Assembly (NCBI RefSeq): GCF_004000985.1
Contig: NZ_BIMH01000012.1
Location: 1 to 64,000, forward strand
Direction: 5' to 3'
Source: Paenibacillus validus NBRC 15382
GTDB lineage: Bacteria > Bacillota > Bacilli > Paenibacillales > NBRC-103111
DNA: 64,000 nucleotides
The notes below the pieces were generated by a model that worked only from the letters and a program-made list of their open reading frames with translations, did not search any database and was not told the origin of the DNA. Position 1 is the stretch's first letter; every line of letters starts with the position of its first letter. Positions 27,554 through 35,628 of the stretch are shown here, one piece after another. The translations under genes and the position numbers were made by a program.

Positions 27554-27689
27554 TCGTATTCCACCTTCCTCGGACCGGGTCCGAACATGTTATACTAACA
27601 ATTTGTCCCTGGGCTTGAAAAATATGCGCGCCGCGTTGAAGCCCCGCCCGAACGCAGCCGCACGGCGAGCCCCCCGCCAGCGCCCCCAC

Positions 27690-28607
27690 TCACAAAATCT
27701 TCTCCCCGAACAACGCGCCGATGAGCTCAACCGCGGCCAGAGCCGTCCGGTTCTGCCGATCGAGCAGCGGGTTCACCTCGACGAACTCGGCGCTTCGGAG
27801 CACGCCCGCGTCGGCCAGCAGTTCCATCGCAAGCAAACTCTCGCGCAAGCGGATTCCGCCGGGGACAGGCGTACCGACACCCGGAGCTTCGCACGGGTCG
27901 AGCCCGTCGAGGTCAAGGCTCAGATGAAGGCCGTCCGTACCGTCCGCTGCCCGGTCCATCGCCCGCTTCATGACCTCTTCAATGCCGAGCCGCTCGATAT
28001 CGCGCATCGTAAACACAAGGATGCCCCGCTTCTTGAGAAATTCACGTTCGCCGGGGTCGAGCGATCGCGCGCCGACCAGCACCGTATGCTCCGGCTGCAC
28101 CTTCTCCGTCTTGCCGCCAATCCCGGTTAATCGGGGATGCCCGCAGCCGAGCGCAACCGCCAGGGACATCCCGTGGATGTTGCCGGAGGGCGTAGTCTCG
28201 GCGGTATTCACGTCGCCATGGGCGTCGAACCAGATGAGACCCAGCTTGTCGACGCGGCTGGACATCCCGGCCACCGTGCCGATGGCGATGCTGTGATCGC
28301 CGCCGAGCACAAGCGGCAGGCGGCCGTCTCCCGCCGCCTTCGCCACCGCCTCGCACAGACGTTCGTTGACTGCCGCGATTTCGTCCAGATGGCGCAGGGA
28401 GCTTGCCGTCCCCGGGACGGATAAGGAGCTGCACCGTTTCACGACCAAGTCTCCTTCATCCTTAACGCTGTGCCCAACCTGCTCCAATCGGCTGACCAGA
28501 CCGGCGTTGCGAATCGCGGTCGGTCCCATGTCCGCGCCGCACCGGCTTGCTCCCAAGTCCATAGGCACCCCGATAATGGACAGCGTCCTGCCCGTTAGCT
28601 TCGTCAT
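27690..28607 (-). CDS. rocF: Arginase
   Basis: A 305-residue ureohydrolase converting arginine to ornithine and urea with two Mn ions. All three metal motifs are visible: GGDHSIAIG (about 99-107), DAHGDVNTAET with HG below it (about 124-134), and SLDLDGLDPCEAPGV (about 227-241). The ATG at 28607 follows AGAGGTGAGC and is preferred over upstream Met codons in an Arg-rich leader. It starts 5 bases after the proline dehydrogenase stop, so the two are cotranscribed. With rocD and proline dehydrogenase it degrades arginine and ornithine to P5C. Confidence 0.95.
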   Translation of the reverse strand: MTKLTGRTLSIIGVPMDLGASRCGADMGPTAIRNAGLVSRLEQVGHSVKDEGDLVVKRCSSLSVPGTASSLRHLDEIAAVNERLCEAVAKAAGDGRLPLVLGGDHSIAIGTVAGMSSRVDKLGLIWFDAHGDVNTAETTPSGNIHGMSLAVALGCGHPRLTGIGGKTEKVQPEHTVLVGARSLDPGEREFLKKRGILVFTMRDIERLGIEEVMKRAMDRAADGTDGLHLSLDLDGLDPCEAPGVGTPVPGGIRLRESLLAMELLADAGVLRSAEFVEVNPLLDRQNRTALAAVELIGALFGEKIL

Positions 28608-28612
28608 GCTGC

Positions 28613-29563
28613 TCACCTCTGTCCTGCATAATCGGATGAAGACCGGAACAAATGCTTGGCCACGAACCAGAAATTCGCCGGCCGCTCGGCGATGCGCCGC
28701 GTAAAGTAAGGGTACCAATGACGGCCGAACGGCGTGTAAACCCGCACGGCATAACCGGCATCCGCCAGGCTCCGCTGCAAATCGACGGCAATCCCGTATA
28801 GCATCTGAAATTCGAACCGATGCCGGGGAACGGCCAGTCGTTCGGTCAGCTCAAGCACGCTGCCGATCATCCGCGGGTCATGCGTCGCCACCGCCGCGTA
28901 CCCGCCCTGCTCCAGGTGGGCGCGAACGAGACGGACGTAGGCCGCATCCACCTCCCGCTTACGGCGATACGCGACATCGGGCGGTTCGCGGTAAGCGCCT
29001 TTGACAATGCGCAGGTTCGTCCCTTGCGTTCCGATCTCCCGGACGTCCTGCTCGCTCCGGAACAGGTACGATTGCAGAACGAGTCCGATCCGTTCCGGAC
29101 CGAAACCGCTGCGCAGCTGGCGAAACAAATCCACCGTCGCCTGCGTGACCGAAGAGTCCTCCATATCGATCCGCACGAAATTCCGGCAAGCGGCCGCCTC
29201 GCTTGCGATGCGTTCCATGAGCTTCAAGCATAGTCGAGGATCCGTCTTCAACCCGAGCTGCGTCAGTTTGACGGATACGTTCGCGCGCAGCCCATGCCGT
29301 TCGATGACCGGGAACAGCTCCGCAATGGCGGCGGCGGTTTGCTCGGCCTGACGAGCATCCGATACGTTCTCGCCCAGCAGATCGAGCGTAGCCAGCAGTC
29401 CGCGCTCGTTCAGCCTTTTCACTTGGGCGAGCGCCTCGGGCAGCGATTCTCCGGCAATGAATCGATCGACGCCGAACTTCATGCCGTGTTTCTCAAAGAG
29501 CCACCGGACCGGAGCAAGCTCCGCCACGGTCAGTACGCTTCGTCGAAGCATCGGATCCAGCAT
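28613..29563 (-). CDS. Proline dehydrogenase
   Basis: A 316-residue stand-alone FAD proline dehydrogenase (PutB/FadM type) that oxidises proline to pyrroline-5-carboxylate and passes electrons to the membrane. The beta-alpha barrel motifs include VSVKLTQLGLK (about 96-106), VRIDMEDSSVT (near 138) and the substrate loop RIVKGAYREPPD (about 204-215). The C-terminal FGRHWYPYFTRRIAERPANF is a strong family signature that contains the two Arg residues binding proline carboxylate. It sits between rocD and arginase. No P5C dehydrogenase is present in the window. Confidence 0.92.
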   Translation of the reverse strand: MLDPMLRRSVLTVAELAPVRWLFEKHGMKFGVDRFIAGESLPEALAQVKRLNERGLLATLDLLGENVSDARQAEQTAAAIAELFPVIERHGLRANVSVKLTQLGLKTDPRLCLKLMERIASEAAACRNFVRIDMEDSSVTQATVDLFRQLRSGFGPERIGLVLQSYLFRSEQDVREIGTQGTNLRIVKGAYREPPDVAYRRKREVDAAYVRLVRAHLEQGGYAAVATHDPRMIGSVLELTERLAVPRHRFEFQMLYGIAVDLQRSLADAGYAVRVYTPFGRHWYPYFTRRIAERPANFWFVAKHLFRSSSDYAGQR

Positions 29564-29649
29564 ACGGGCGCCTCCCTTACCAGCATTCGGAAATGAGCTT
29601 AAGCGCCGTCAACCTTGACAAGCCCTTACGGGAGTAAGGATTCACGCCG

Positions 29650-30849
29650 TCAGCTCCTTTCCGTCAATACGTCTTCTACGCAATCTGCCGCCCAATCAAG
29701 CTCATCCTCCCGAATCGTCAGCGGCGGGGCTATCCGGATGACGCGATCGTGCGTTTCTTTACAGAGCAATCCGGCTTCCATCAAGCGCTCGCAGTACGGT
29801 CTGGCCGGCCCCTGAAGCTCTATCCCGATCAGCAGTCCTTGACCGCGGACGTCCCGAATCAGGGGCGAGCGGATCTGCTTGAGCCGTTCCAGCAGCCAAA
29901 CGCCTGACGTCCGGGCGCGTTCGGCCAGATTCTCGTCCTCCAGCACCTGCAGCGCGGCCAGCGAAACGGCGCAGGCCAGCGGATTGCCGCCGAATGTCGA
30001 GCCGTGCGAGCCCGGATTGAAGACGCCGAGCACTTCACGGTCCCCGGCAACGGCGGATACCGGGAGCACGCCGCCGCCAAGCGCTTTACCGAGCACGTAA
30101 ACGTCAGGCTGCACGTCTTCCCAGTCGCAGGCGAACTTCTTCCCTGTCCGGCCGAGCCCCGTCTGAATTTCGTCCGCGATCGTCAACACCCCGTGACTGC
30201 GGCATAAAGCGGCGGCCTCGCGCAAATAACCGGCAGGCGGAATGATGATCCCGGCTTCGCCTTGTATCGGCTCGAACAGGAAAGCAGCCGTTCGCTCGTT
30301 TATCGCTTGCCGAAGCGCTTCGGCGTCGCCGAACGGCACCGTGACGAAGCCTGGCGTGAACGGACCGAAGCCCGCCCGGTATGCGGGCTCGGTGGAGGCG
30401 GAGGTCACGGCAATCGTGCGCCCGTGGAAGTTGTTCCGGCACACGATGATTTCCGCCTGCGAATCAGGAATGCCTTTGACCTCGTACGCCCAACGCCGTG
30501 CCGCCTTGATCGCCGTTTCGACCGCCTCCGCCCCGGTGTTCATCGGAAGCACGGTCGTTTTGCCCGTCCAGCGGCATACCGCTTCGTACCAGTCTCCGGC
30601 CAGGTCGTGGTGAAACGCCCGCGACGTTAACGTGACCCGTCCGGCCTGCTCCGTCAACGCCTGAATAATTTTCGGATGCCGGTGCCCCTGATTCACAGCC
30701 GAGTAGGCGCTCAGCATATCCAAGTAACGCCTGCCGTCCGCATCCTCCAGCCAAACGCCTTCGGCGCGTGTGATGACGATCGGCAGCGGATGGTAATTGG
30801 CGGCTCCGTACAGCTCCGCCTTGCGAATGAACGGTTCGGAACGGTTCAT
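29650..30849 (-). CDS. rocD: Ornithine aminotransferase
   Basis: A 399-residue class III PLP aminotransferase converting ornithine and 2-oxoglutarate to glutamate semialdehyde. The PLP phosphate motif ([18 protein letters not shown] near 108), the catalytic Lys in [17 protein letters not shown] (about 255) and the C-terminal Arg-binding region are present. The N-terminus [21 protein letters not shown] is typical of RocD rather than acetylornithine transaminase. The gap of 86 bases to proline dehydrogenase suggests one operon: small ORF, rocD, proline dehydrogenase, arginase. A possible sigma-54 promoter lies upstream. Confidence 0.95.
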   Translation of the reverse strand: MNRSEPFIRKAELYGAANYHPLPIVITRAEGVWLEDADGRRYLDMLSAYSAVNQGHRHPKIIQALTEQAGRVTLTSRAFHHDLAGDWYEAVCRWTGKTTVLPMNTGAEAVETAIKAARRWAYEVKGIPDSQAEIIVCRNNFHGRTIAVTSASTEPAYRAGFGPFTPGFVTVPFGDAEALRQAINERTAAFLFEPIQGEAGIIIPPAGYLREAAALCRSHGVLTIADEIQTGLGRTGKKFACDWEDVQPDVYVLGKALGGGVLPVSAVAGDREVLGVFNPGSHGSTFGGNPLACAVSLAALQVLEDENLAERARTSGVWLLERLKQIRSPLIRDVRGQGLLIGIELQGPARPYCERLMEAGLLCKETHDRVIRIAPPLTIREDELDWAADCVEDVLTERS

Positions 30850-30877
30850 GCCGTCCCCTCCTCTCTTCCTCTTGGCT

Positions 30878-31078
30878 TTAGAGCATCAATTCTTCCGCCG
30901 CCTCCTCCAGCTTCAGGAAGCCCAAATAAACGGAGCGGAACAACCTCGATACATCCGCGTCGCTTAACAGCTCAGGCTTGAGATCGTCCATGTACGCTTG
31001 ACCCTTCCAACGTCTCAACCATTCCAACTGCTCCTGCCGCGAACGGGGAAAAGACAGCGGCACCGACAAGTCAGCCAT
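30878..31078 (-). CDS. Small hypothetical protein upstream of rocD
   Basis: A 66-residue acidic, helical protein ([10 protein letters not shown] at the start; [10 protein letters not shown] at the end) 28 bases before rocD and in the same direction. No signal peptide or transmembrane segment is visible and I recognise no family. GAAGGAGTAGGTGA precedes it, but three start codons (GTG 31087, GTG 31081, ATG 31078) are possible; I chose the ATG. The position between a candidate sigma-54 promoter and rocD makes it the first gene of the roc operon if it is real. Confidence 0.55.
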   Translation of the reverse strand: MADLSVPLSFPRSRQEQLEWLRRWKGQAYMDDLKPELLSDADVSRLFRSVYLGFLKLEEAAEELML

Positions 31079-31200
31079 CACGTTCACCTACTCCTTCAGG
31101 ATGATGGAATACCGTTTTTCGCGATTAATGAAATGTTGGAATTTTCAGACTTTATTACATCATATGATCGACATTTCCGCTTCGTGATGTTTTTATGCTC

Positions 31201-31218
31201 GTGCCCCTGAAGTGCCAA
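31201..31218 (-). promoter_or_regulatory. Possible sigma-54 (SigL) promoter of the roc operon
   Basis: On the minus strand TTGGCACTTCAGGGGCAC keeps the GG and GC pairs of a -24/-12 promoter at the correct 12-base offset; the -24 box is TGGCAC, the -12 box GGGGCA is weaker than TTGCA. The roc genes of Bacillus subtilis are SigL-dependent and RocR-activated, so the location is expected. Confidence 0.4.
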
Positions 31219-31277
31219 GCCTGTTCCAGCACAGGTATGTAGCGACAGAAAAAAGGCGCAGCCGCCTGACGTATCGA

Positions 31278-31302
31278 TGTTTTGTTTGGCCACAAACAAA
31301 CA
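31278..31302. promoter_or_regulatory. Palindrome, candidate upstream activator site
   Basis: TGTTTTGTTTG (31278-31288) and CAAACAAACA (31293-31302) form an inverted repeat around GCCA, about 60 bases upstream of the possible -24 box. Distance and symmetry suit an enhancer-binding protein of the RocR type, but I cannot match it to a known operator. Confidence 0.35.
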
Positions 31303-31496
31303 CGATATCCCAGGAAGTACCCCTCTATCAGGTATTGTATTCACTAGGCCGAGCTGTCTTTCCTCCCCCGGTCTCCCCGGCTTAATACGGCACACGGACC
31401 GGGACGCAGCCCCTTGCATACGAATAGCCCGCTTCCCCGGCAGGAAAGCAGGCGGTTCGACAGTACGTATTCGCGGCTGGTCCGGCGTCCGCCCAT

Positions 31497-31526
31497 TTGC
31501 ATGTCTCTCTTCAACCGAAGTATAAT
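31497..31526 (+). promoter_or_regulatory. Promoter of small gene at 31599
   Basis: A perfect TATAAT (31521-31526) has TTGCAT (31497-31502) 18 bases upstream, predicting transcription start near 31533 and a leader of about 66 bases. The rest of 31088-31598 contains no gene that I can support. Confidence 0.6.
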
Positions 31527-31598
31527 GAGAACACACGTTCCTTGAGGAAAAACATACCTATTTACGCACATTATAAGGACAACAGGTGATCGAATACG

Positions 31599-31772
31599 AT
31601 GGACCCGAACCGCTTTTATGAGGAAATCCGAATCAAGTACCAAGGCGAAGATCGCGCCAAGTTGGTCATGCAGCAGCTCAGAACGTATCAAGAAAGCAAA
31701 AAGCACCGCAAATGGTGGCAGAAGCTGCGCATCCTCAGGAAAACAAAAACGCAGCCCAAACCTTGGGATTGA
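31599..31772 (+). CDS. Small basic hypothetical protein
   Basis: A 57-residue protein starting MDPNRFYEEIRIKYQGED with many Lys, Arg and Gln residues and a WWQK segment, ending KPWD. It has no signal peptide or membrane segment and no family I recognise; the composition would suit nucleic-acid or protein binding, which is only a guess. An upstream promoter with a perfect -10 box, the AGGTGA bases nine before the ATG, and an inverted-repeat terminator after it support a real monocistronic gene, convergent with fructokinase. Confidence 0.6.
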   Translation: MDPNRFYEEIRIKYQGEDRAKLVMQQLRTYQESKKHRKWWQKLRILRKTKTQPKPWD

Positions 31773-31843
31773 AGCCGTTCATGGATGCCGCGGGATCACT
31801 GGCCATGGCATCCGGGCGATCGTACACCCGGATTCGCAATTCC

Positions 31844-31876
31844 AGCCAGGCGGCCCAGGTTGACCGCCGCCTGGCT
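31844..31876. terminator. Hairpin between small gene and fructokinase
   Basis: AGCCAGGCGGC and GCCGCCTGGCT form a perfect 11-bp stem with an 11-base loop. It overlaps the fructokinase stop codon by two bases and lacks a T-run on both sides. It could serve both convergent transcripts. Confidence 0.5.
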
Positions 31877-32837
31877 ACACGCCTCCAAGCATCCGCAGCA
31901 CGTCCTCGTTCCCCGGCAGCGAAGATACGGCGCCTTTACGCGTCGTTGCGATCGCGCCCGCCGCATTCGCGTAAGCCAGCATCTCCCGGATGACGCCCGG
32001 TTCGAGACCGTTCACCGGTAATTCGCGCGTATGCAATTGATACAGCAGCGCCCCGATGAAGGCGTCTCCCGCGCCGGTCGTGTCCGCCACGGTAACGGAG
32101 TGCCCCGGGACGGCGACCCGTTCGTCCGCCGTATACCAGACGGCGCCGGCTGCGCCTTTCGTATAGACCACGTGCCGGACGTCGCCCGTGAACAACGAGG
32201 CGATCGCTTGTTCCTCGTCCTCCAGCCCGGTGACGAAGGCTAGCTCCTCATCGCTGATCTTCACGATGTGCGCTTTCGGAAGAAACGCCAGAATCGTCCG
32301 CCGGCACGCCTCCGGACTGCTCCACAACGGCAGCCGCACATTCGGATCGAAGCTGACGATGCCGCCCATGGCTTTCACCGCTTCAATCGCTTGAAGGTGC
32401 GCATATTTCACCGGCGCTTCGATCAAATCGACCGAGCAAAAATGCAGAATGTCGCCGTTCCCGAACGGAATCCCTCCGATCTCGTCCGCGGCGAGCAGCA
32501 TGTCCGCGCTCGGATTGCGGTAGAAGGAGAAATCCCGGTTCCCGTCGCTGCTCAAGCTGACGAAGGCAAGTCCCGTCTTGGCTTCGCCGGTTCGAAGCAC
32601 ATGACGCACATCCACGCCTATGCCGCTCATCGTCTCGACGAGGAAATCCCCGAACGCGTCGCGGCCCAATTTGCCGATAAACGAGCTTAAGCCGCCGAGC
32701 TTCGCAACCGCGCACGCCACATTGAACGGAGCCCCGCCGGCAGCCCGTTCGAACCCGCTCACATCCTTCAGCCCGATGCCCTTTTCCGTTGGAATAAAAT
32801 CAATCAGCGCTTCCCCAATCGTATACACGATAGACAA
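31875..32837 (-). CDS. scrK: Fructokinase (PfkB family)
   Basis: A 320-residue ribokinase-family sugar kinase. The N-terminal GEALIDFIP and GGAPFNVACAVAKLGG (about 35-50) and the C-terminal anion-hole/catalytic motif DTTGAGDAFIGALLYQL (about 251-267) are typical of fructokinase. It lies 19 bases after the sucrose-6-phosphate hydrolase stop, so it would phosphorylate the fructose released by that enzyme. No sugar transporter is encoded in this cluster. Substrate assignment rests on context. Confidence 0.9.
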   Translation of the reverse strand: MSIVYTIGEALIDFIPTEKGIGLKDVSGFERAAGGAPFNVACAVAKLGGLSSFIGKLGRDAFGDFLVETMSGIGVDVRHVLRTGEAKTGLAFVSLSSDGNRDFSFYRNPSADMLLAADEIGGIPFGNGDILHFCSVDLIEAPVKYAHLQAIEAVKAMGGIVSFDPNVRLPLWSSPEACRRTILAFLPKAHIVKISDEELAFVTGLEDEEQAIASLFTGDVRHVVYTKGAAGAVWYTADERVAVPGHSVTVADTTGAGDAFIGALLYQLHTRELPVNGLEPGVIREMLAYANAAGAIATTRKGAVSSLPGNEDVLRMLGGV

Positions 32838-32856
32838 TGAACGTCCCTCCTAAATA

Positions 32857-34314
32857 TTAACCGATATCCCATTTCGTCAACGAAACGACCCTGCACTCGC
32901 CTTCGGAGAATAACGCAATTCCGCGCGCCTGTTCGTTCGGATAAATACGGCCGGTCATCACCTTATGCCCCTTCCCGAGGAACACCTCTACAGAGGAGAC
33001 GTCGACGAAGATTCGCAAACTAAGCTTGCCGTCCTCCAGCTCGATGGACGTTTTTCTTTCCCCTTTCGGTCCTATCCCTGAACGATCGCGGTTGAAGCGG
33101 AACTGCCGCTCCTCCGCATGATAGGACAGCACGGTTTCCTCCCGACCGGACGTACGCAGCTTGATTCCGAACGCCGACGCACCCTTGGCCTCGATCACAA
33201 CCTTCAGCTCATAACGGTCTCCTTGCGTCTCCAGAACCCGCTCCCCCTTCAGTATAACATCTGAAAGTTCGTAAGGGGCTTGCCGATACGCTTCGATCTC
33301 GTCCACTGGCTTGAACACCAGACGGTCGCCGTCCGTCAGCACCTCGCGCGGAACGGTCATCGCCCCCGCCCAGTGATGTCCTTGCTGCGTCGGCATCAAC
33401 GATTCCCACATATCCATCCAGGCGATCATAACACGGCGGCCTTGTGCGTCAATCGTCGTTTGCGGGGCGTAGAAATCGAAGCCGTAATCGATCGGATAAT
33501 ACGCGTCATAATGAAAGCGGCCATCGTCCGTATCCAAGTGCCCGACCATATACGTCGTGGAATGCAAATTGCAATAATCGTCCCCTTGCGCGGGCACCCG
33601 CTGAGGCGACATCATCAGCACGTCCTTCGAGCCGAGCGCGAACACATCCGGACATTCCCAGTTATCGCCCAGCGTTCCATCGCTCTTCGCGATGACGTTC
33701 ACATACTCCCAGTGTACCAGATCCGCCGATCGATACAGCAAAATCAACCCGTGTCCTGCGCCGTCATTCGATCCGAGCACGGCATAATACGCGTCTCCGC
33801 GCTTGAACACCTTCGGATCGCGGAAATCTTGGCGGCTCACGCCCTGCGGAATCGCCCCGGCAGCAATGACAGGATTATCCTTCCATTTCACGAAGGTCAC
33901 CCCGTCCTCCGACACGGCGATCGCCTGCTCTTGCCGGTAGTCCCGGTCCTTATCCGGTCCGGTCTCGACATGCCCGGTATACATCAAGTACAGACGTCCC
34001 TCATGCTCGATCGCGCTGCCGGAGAAGCAGCCTCCCTGATCATAAGCTTCATCGGGCGCGAGAGCGACCGGCAGGTGCTCCCACCGGATCAGATCGCCGC
34101 TCACCGCATGGCCCCAATGCATCGGCCCCCATTTGGCCTCGTACGGATAATATTGATAGAACAAATGATACGTTCCGTTATAATGGATAAACCCGTTCGG
34201 ATCGTTCATCCAGCCGTATTCGCTCATGAAATGGTAATGCAGCCTGAAGTCCGAACGCAGCTGATGTTTGTTTTCCCGAATAAAGCGGTTTGCTTTCTCT
34301 ACGGTATAGGTCAT
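32857..34314 (-). CDS. scrB: Sucrose-6-phosphate hydrolase (GH32)
   Basis: A 485-residue glycoside hydrolase family 32 enzyme cleaving sucrose or sucrose-6-phosphate. The nucleophile is in GWMNDPNGFIHY (Asp about 36), the transition-state stabiliser in FRDPKVF and the acid/base in WECPDVF (Glu). There is no signal peptide, so it acts in the cytoplasm. The ATG at 34314 follows GGAAAGGATGC. It is the first gene of scrB-scrK and is preceded by a promoter covered by two tandem palindromic operators, with a LacI repressor gene upstream. Confidence 0.93.
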   Translation of the reverse strand: MTYTVEKANRFIRENKHQLRSDFRLHYHFMSEYGWMNDPNGFIHYNGTYHLFYQYYPYEAKWGPMHWGHAVSGDLIRWEHLPVALAPDEAYDQGGCFSGSAIEHEGRLYLMYTGHVETGPDKDRDYRQEQAIAVSEDGVTFVKWKDNPVIAAGAIPQGVSRQDFRDPKVFKRGDAYYAVLGSNDGAGHGLILLYRSADLVHWEYVNVIAKSDGTLGDNWECPDVFALGSKDVLMMSPQRVPAQGDDYCNLHSTTYMVGHLDTDDGRFHYDAYYPIDYGFDFYAPQTTIDAQGRRVMIAWMDMWESLMPTQQGHHWAGAMTVPREVLTDGDRLVFKPVDEIEAYRQAPYELSDVILKGERVLETQGDRYELKVVIEAKGASAFGIKLRTSGREETVLSYHAEERQFRFNRDRSGIGPKGERKTSIELEDGKLSLRIFVDVSSVEVFLGKGHKVMTGRIYPNEQARGIALFSEGECRVVSLTKWDIG

Positions 34315-34393
34315 TATGCATCCTTTCCGATCGCGCTGCGTCTTATATTTATTTAAGGAGCCCTGCACATTGAACAAGGGGAATATAAGGGCC

Positions 34394-34423
34394 ATTATAG
34401 ATGTCAAAGGTTTGACATGTCAA
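34394..34423 (-). promoter_or_regulatory. scrBK promoter
   Basis: On the minus strand TTGACA (34418-34423) and TATAAT (34394-34399) are both perfect, with an 18-base spacer. The first operator fills the spacer and the second overlaps the -35 box. Confidence 0.8.
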
Positions 34424-34433
34424 TCGTTTGACA
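34402..34433. promoter_or_regulatory. Two tandem LacI-type operators
   Basis: TGTCAAAGGTTTGACA (34402-34417) and TGTCAATCGTTTGACA (34418-34433) are abutting 16-bp palindromes with identical TGTCAA/TTGACA arms. LacI-family repressors bind such symmetric sites with a central CG or similar base step. They cover the scrB promoter, and the likely binder is the regulator encoded just upstream. Confidence 0.8.
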
Positions 34434-34511
34434 TCATACGGTTTACGAAACTACGAAGCATCAATGCCCCGTAGTCCCGTTCTTAGCGCAGTCGTCTAGT
34501 CTTCATTCCGG

Positions 34512-35489
34512 TTACGTAGACTCCCGTTCGATCAATTCGACCGGAAGAATGTTGTGATAGTCGAATTCGGATTCGTCCAATTGCCGCTGAATAAGGTCAA
34601 TCGCCAATCGGCTCATCTCTTCAATCGGCTGTCTTATGGTAGATAAGGAGGGGAACATCCAGGAAGCCGCGTTGACGTCGTCATATCCGACGACCCGTAC
34701 GTCGCGCGGCACGTCTTTCCCGAGACGCCGGCATATTTGCACCACGAAAGCCGCAATGATATCGCTGGTCGCAAACACGCCGTCGATGTCGGGATGCTGC
34801 TGCAGCAGCTCTTCAATAATACGCTCGTACTGGCTTTGGTCGAACACGTTCATATCCGTTTGGATCATGACATGATCGGTCCCGCTCTGGTTGACGACGT
34901 TCTTAAACGCTTCGCTCCTTTGATTCGCAAGCAAATTAAGCTCTAAATTTCCGCAAATATGCGCGATCTTCTTGCAGCCCTTCCCGACCAACAATTTCGT
35001 CGCCAGCTCGCCGCCGCGGTAATTGTCCGAAGCGACAAATGGAATGTTGTCGCCGATCCGCCGATCCATGGTCACGACAGGCCGGTTTATATGCTTGTAT
35101 TCCCCGACTTCCAACGTATGGCTGCCCATAATGATGCCGTCGACCCGGTTTCGTTTCATCATGTCGATATATTCGCGCTCTTTATTCGGGTCAAGCAAGG
35201 AGTTGCACAACAGCAGCTTAAATCCGTATTGATGCGCGTAGTACTCCAGATGCGTCGCCAGCTCACCGAAGAACGGATGGGACACGCTCGGCAGAATCAG
35301 CCCGATCAGGTTCGATTGCTTCTTCAATAACGAGCGCGCGATTTCATTGGGGCGATAGCCAAGCTCGTCCATGCATTCGTATACTTTACGCCGCGTCGCT
35401 TCGCTAATATAACCCCGATTGTTCAATACGCGCGAAACCGTCGTTACCGAAACCCCTGCCTTTAACGCTACATCATTAATGGTTGCCAT
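34512..35489 (-). CDS. scrR: LacI-family repressor of the sucrose genes
   Basis: A 325-residue LacI/GalR regulator. The N-terminal DNA-binding domain is MATINDVALKAGVSVTTVSR through the hinge helix with EIARSLLKKQ (about 1-58), followed by the periplasmic-binding-protein-like domain (IGLILPSVSHPFFGEL, VDGIIMGSH, VVGYDDVNAASWM). It lies just upstream of scrB in the same direction, and two tandem operators are present at the scrB promoter. It is expected to repress scrBK until a sugar phosphate or fructose binds; the inducer is not deducible. Confidence 0.88.
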   Translation of the reverse strand: MATINDVALKAGVSVTTVSRVLNNRGYISEATRRKVYECMDELGYRPNEIARSLLKKQSNLIGLILPSVSHPFFGELATHLEYYAHQYGFKLLLCNSLLDPNKEREYIDMMKRNRVDGIIMGSHTLEVGEYKHINRPVVTMDRRIGDNIPFVASDNYRGGELATKLLVGKGCKKIAHICGNLELNLLANQRSEAFKNVVNQSGTDHVMIQTDMNVFDQSQYERIIEELLQQHPDIDGVFATSDIIAAFVVQICRRLGKDVPRDVRVVGYDDVNAASWMFPSLSTIRQPIEEMSRLAIDLIQRQLDESEFDYHNILPVELIEREST

Positions 35490-35628
35490 ACGCCGTACGT
35501 GTCTCCTCTTCTCCTCAAAAAATGGCTTATGCCAAACATACCTGAAAATGATCCTTGGGTAAAGGACAAGCTGGCCTCATATGCCGCCGTTATTGGCAAG
35601 GCACAGGCTTACGAACCTTCCCTCCCGG

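Noticed and set aside
31261-31600. Riboswitch in the gap between the roc genes and the small gene
   Set aside because: No conserved aptamer pattern is visible; the palindrome is better explained as a protein-binding site.
33280-34356. A 358-codon open frame opposite sucrose-6-phosphate hydrolase
   Set aside because: Antisense shadow with no recognisable domains.
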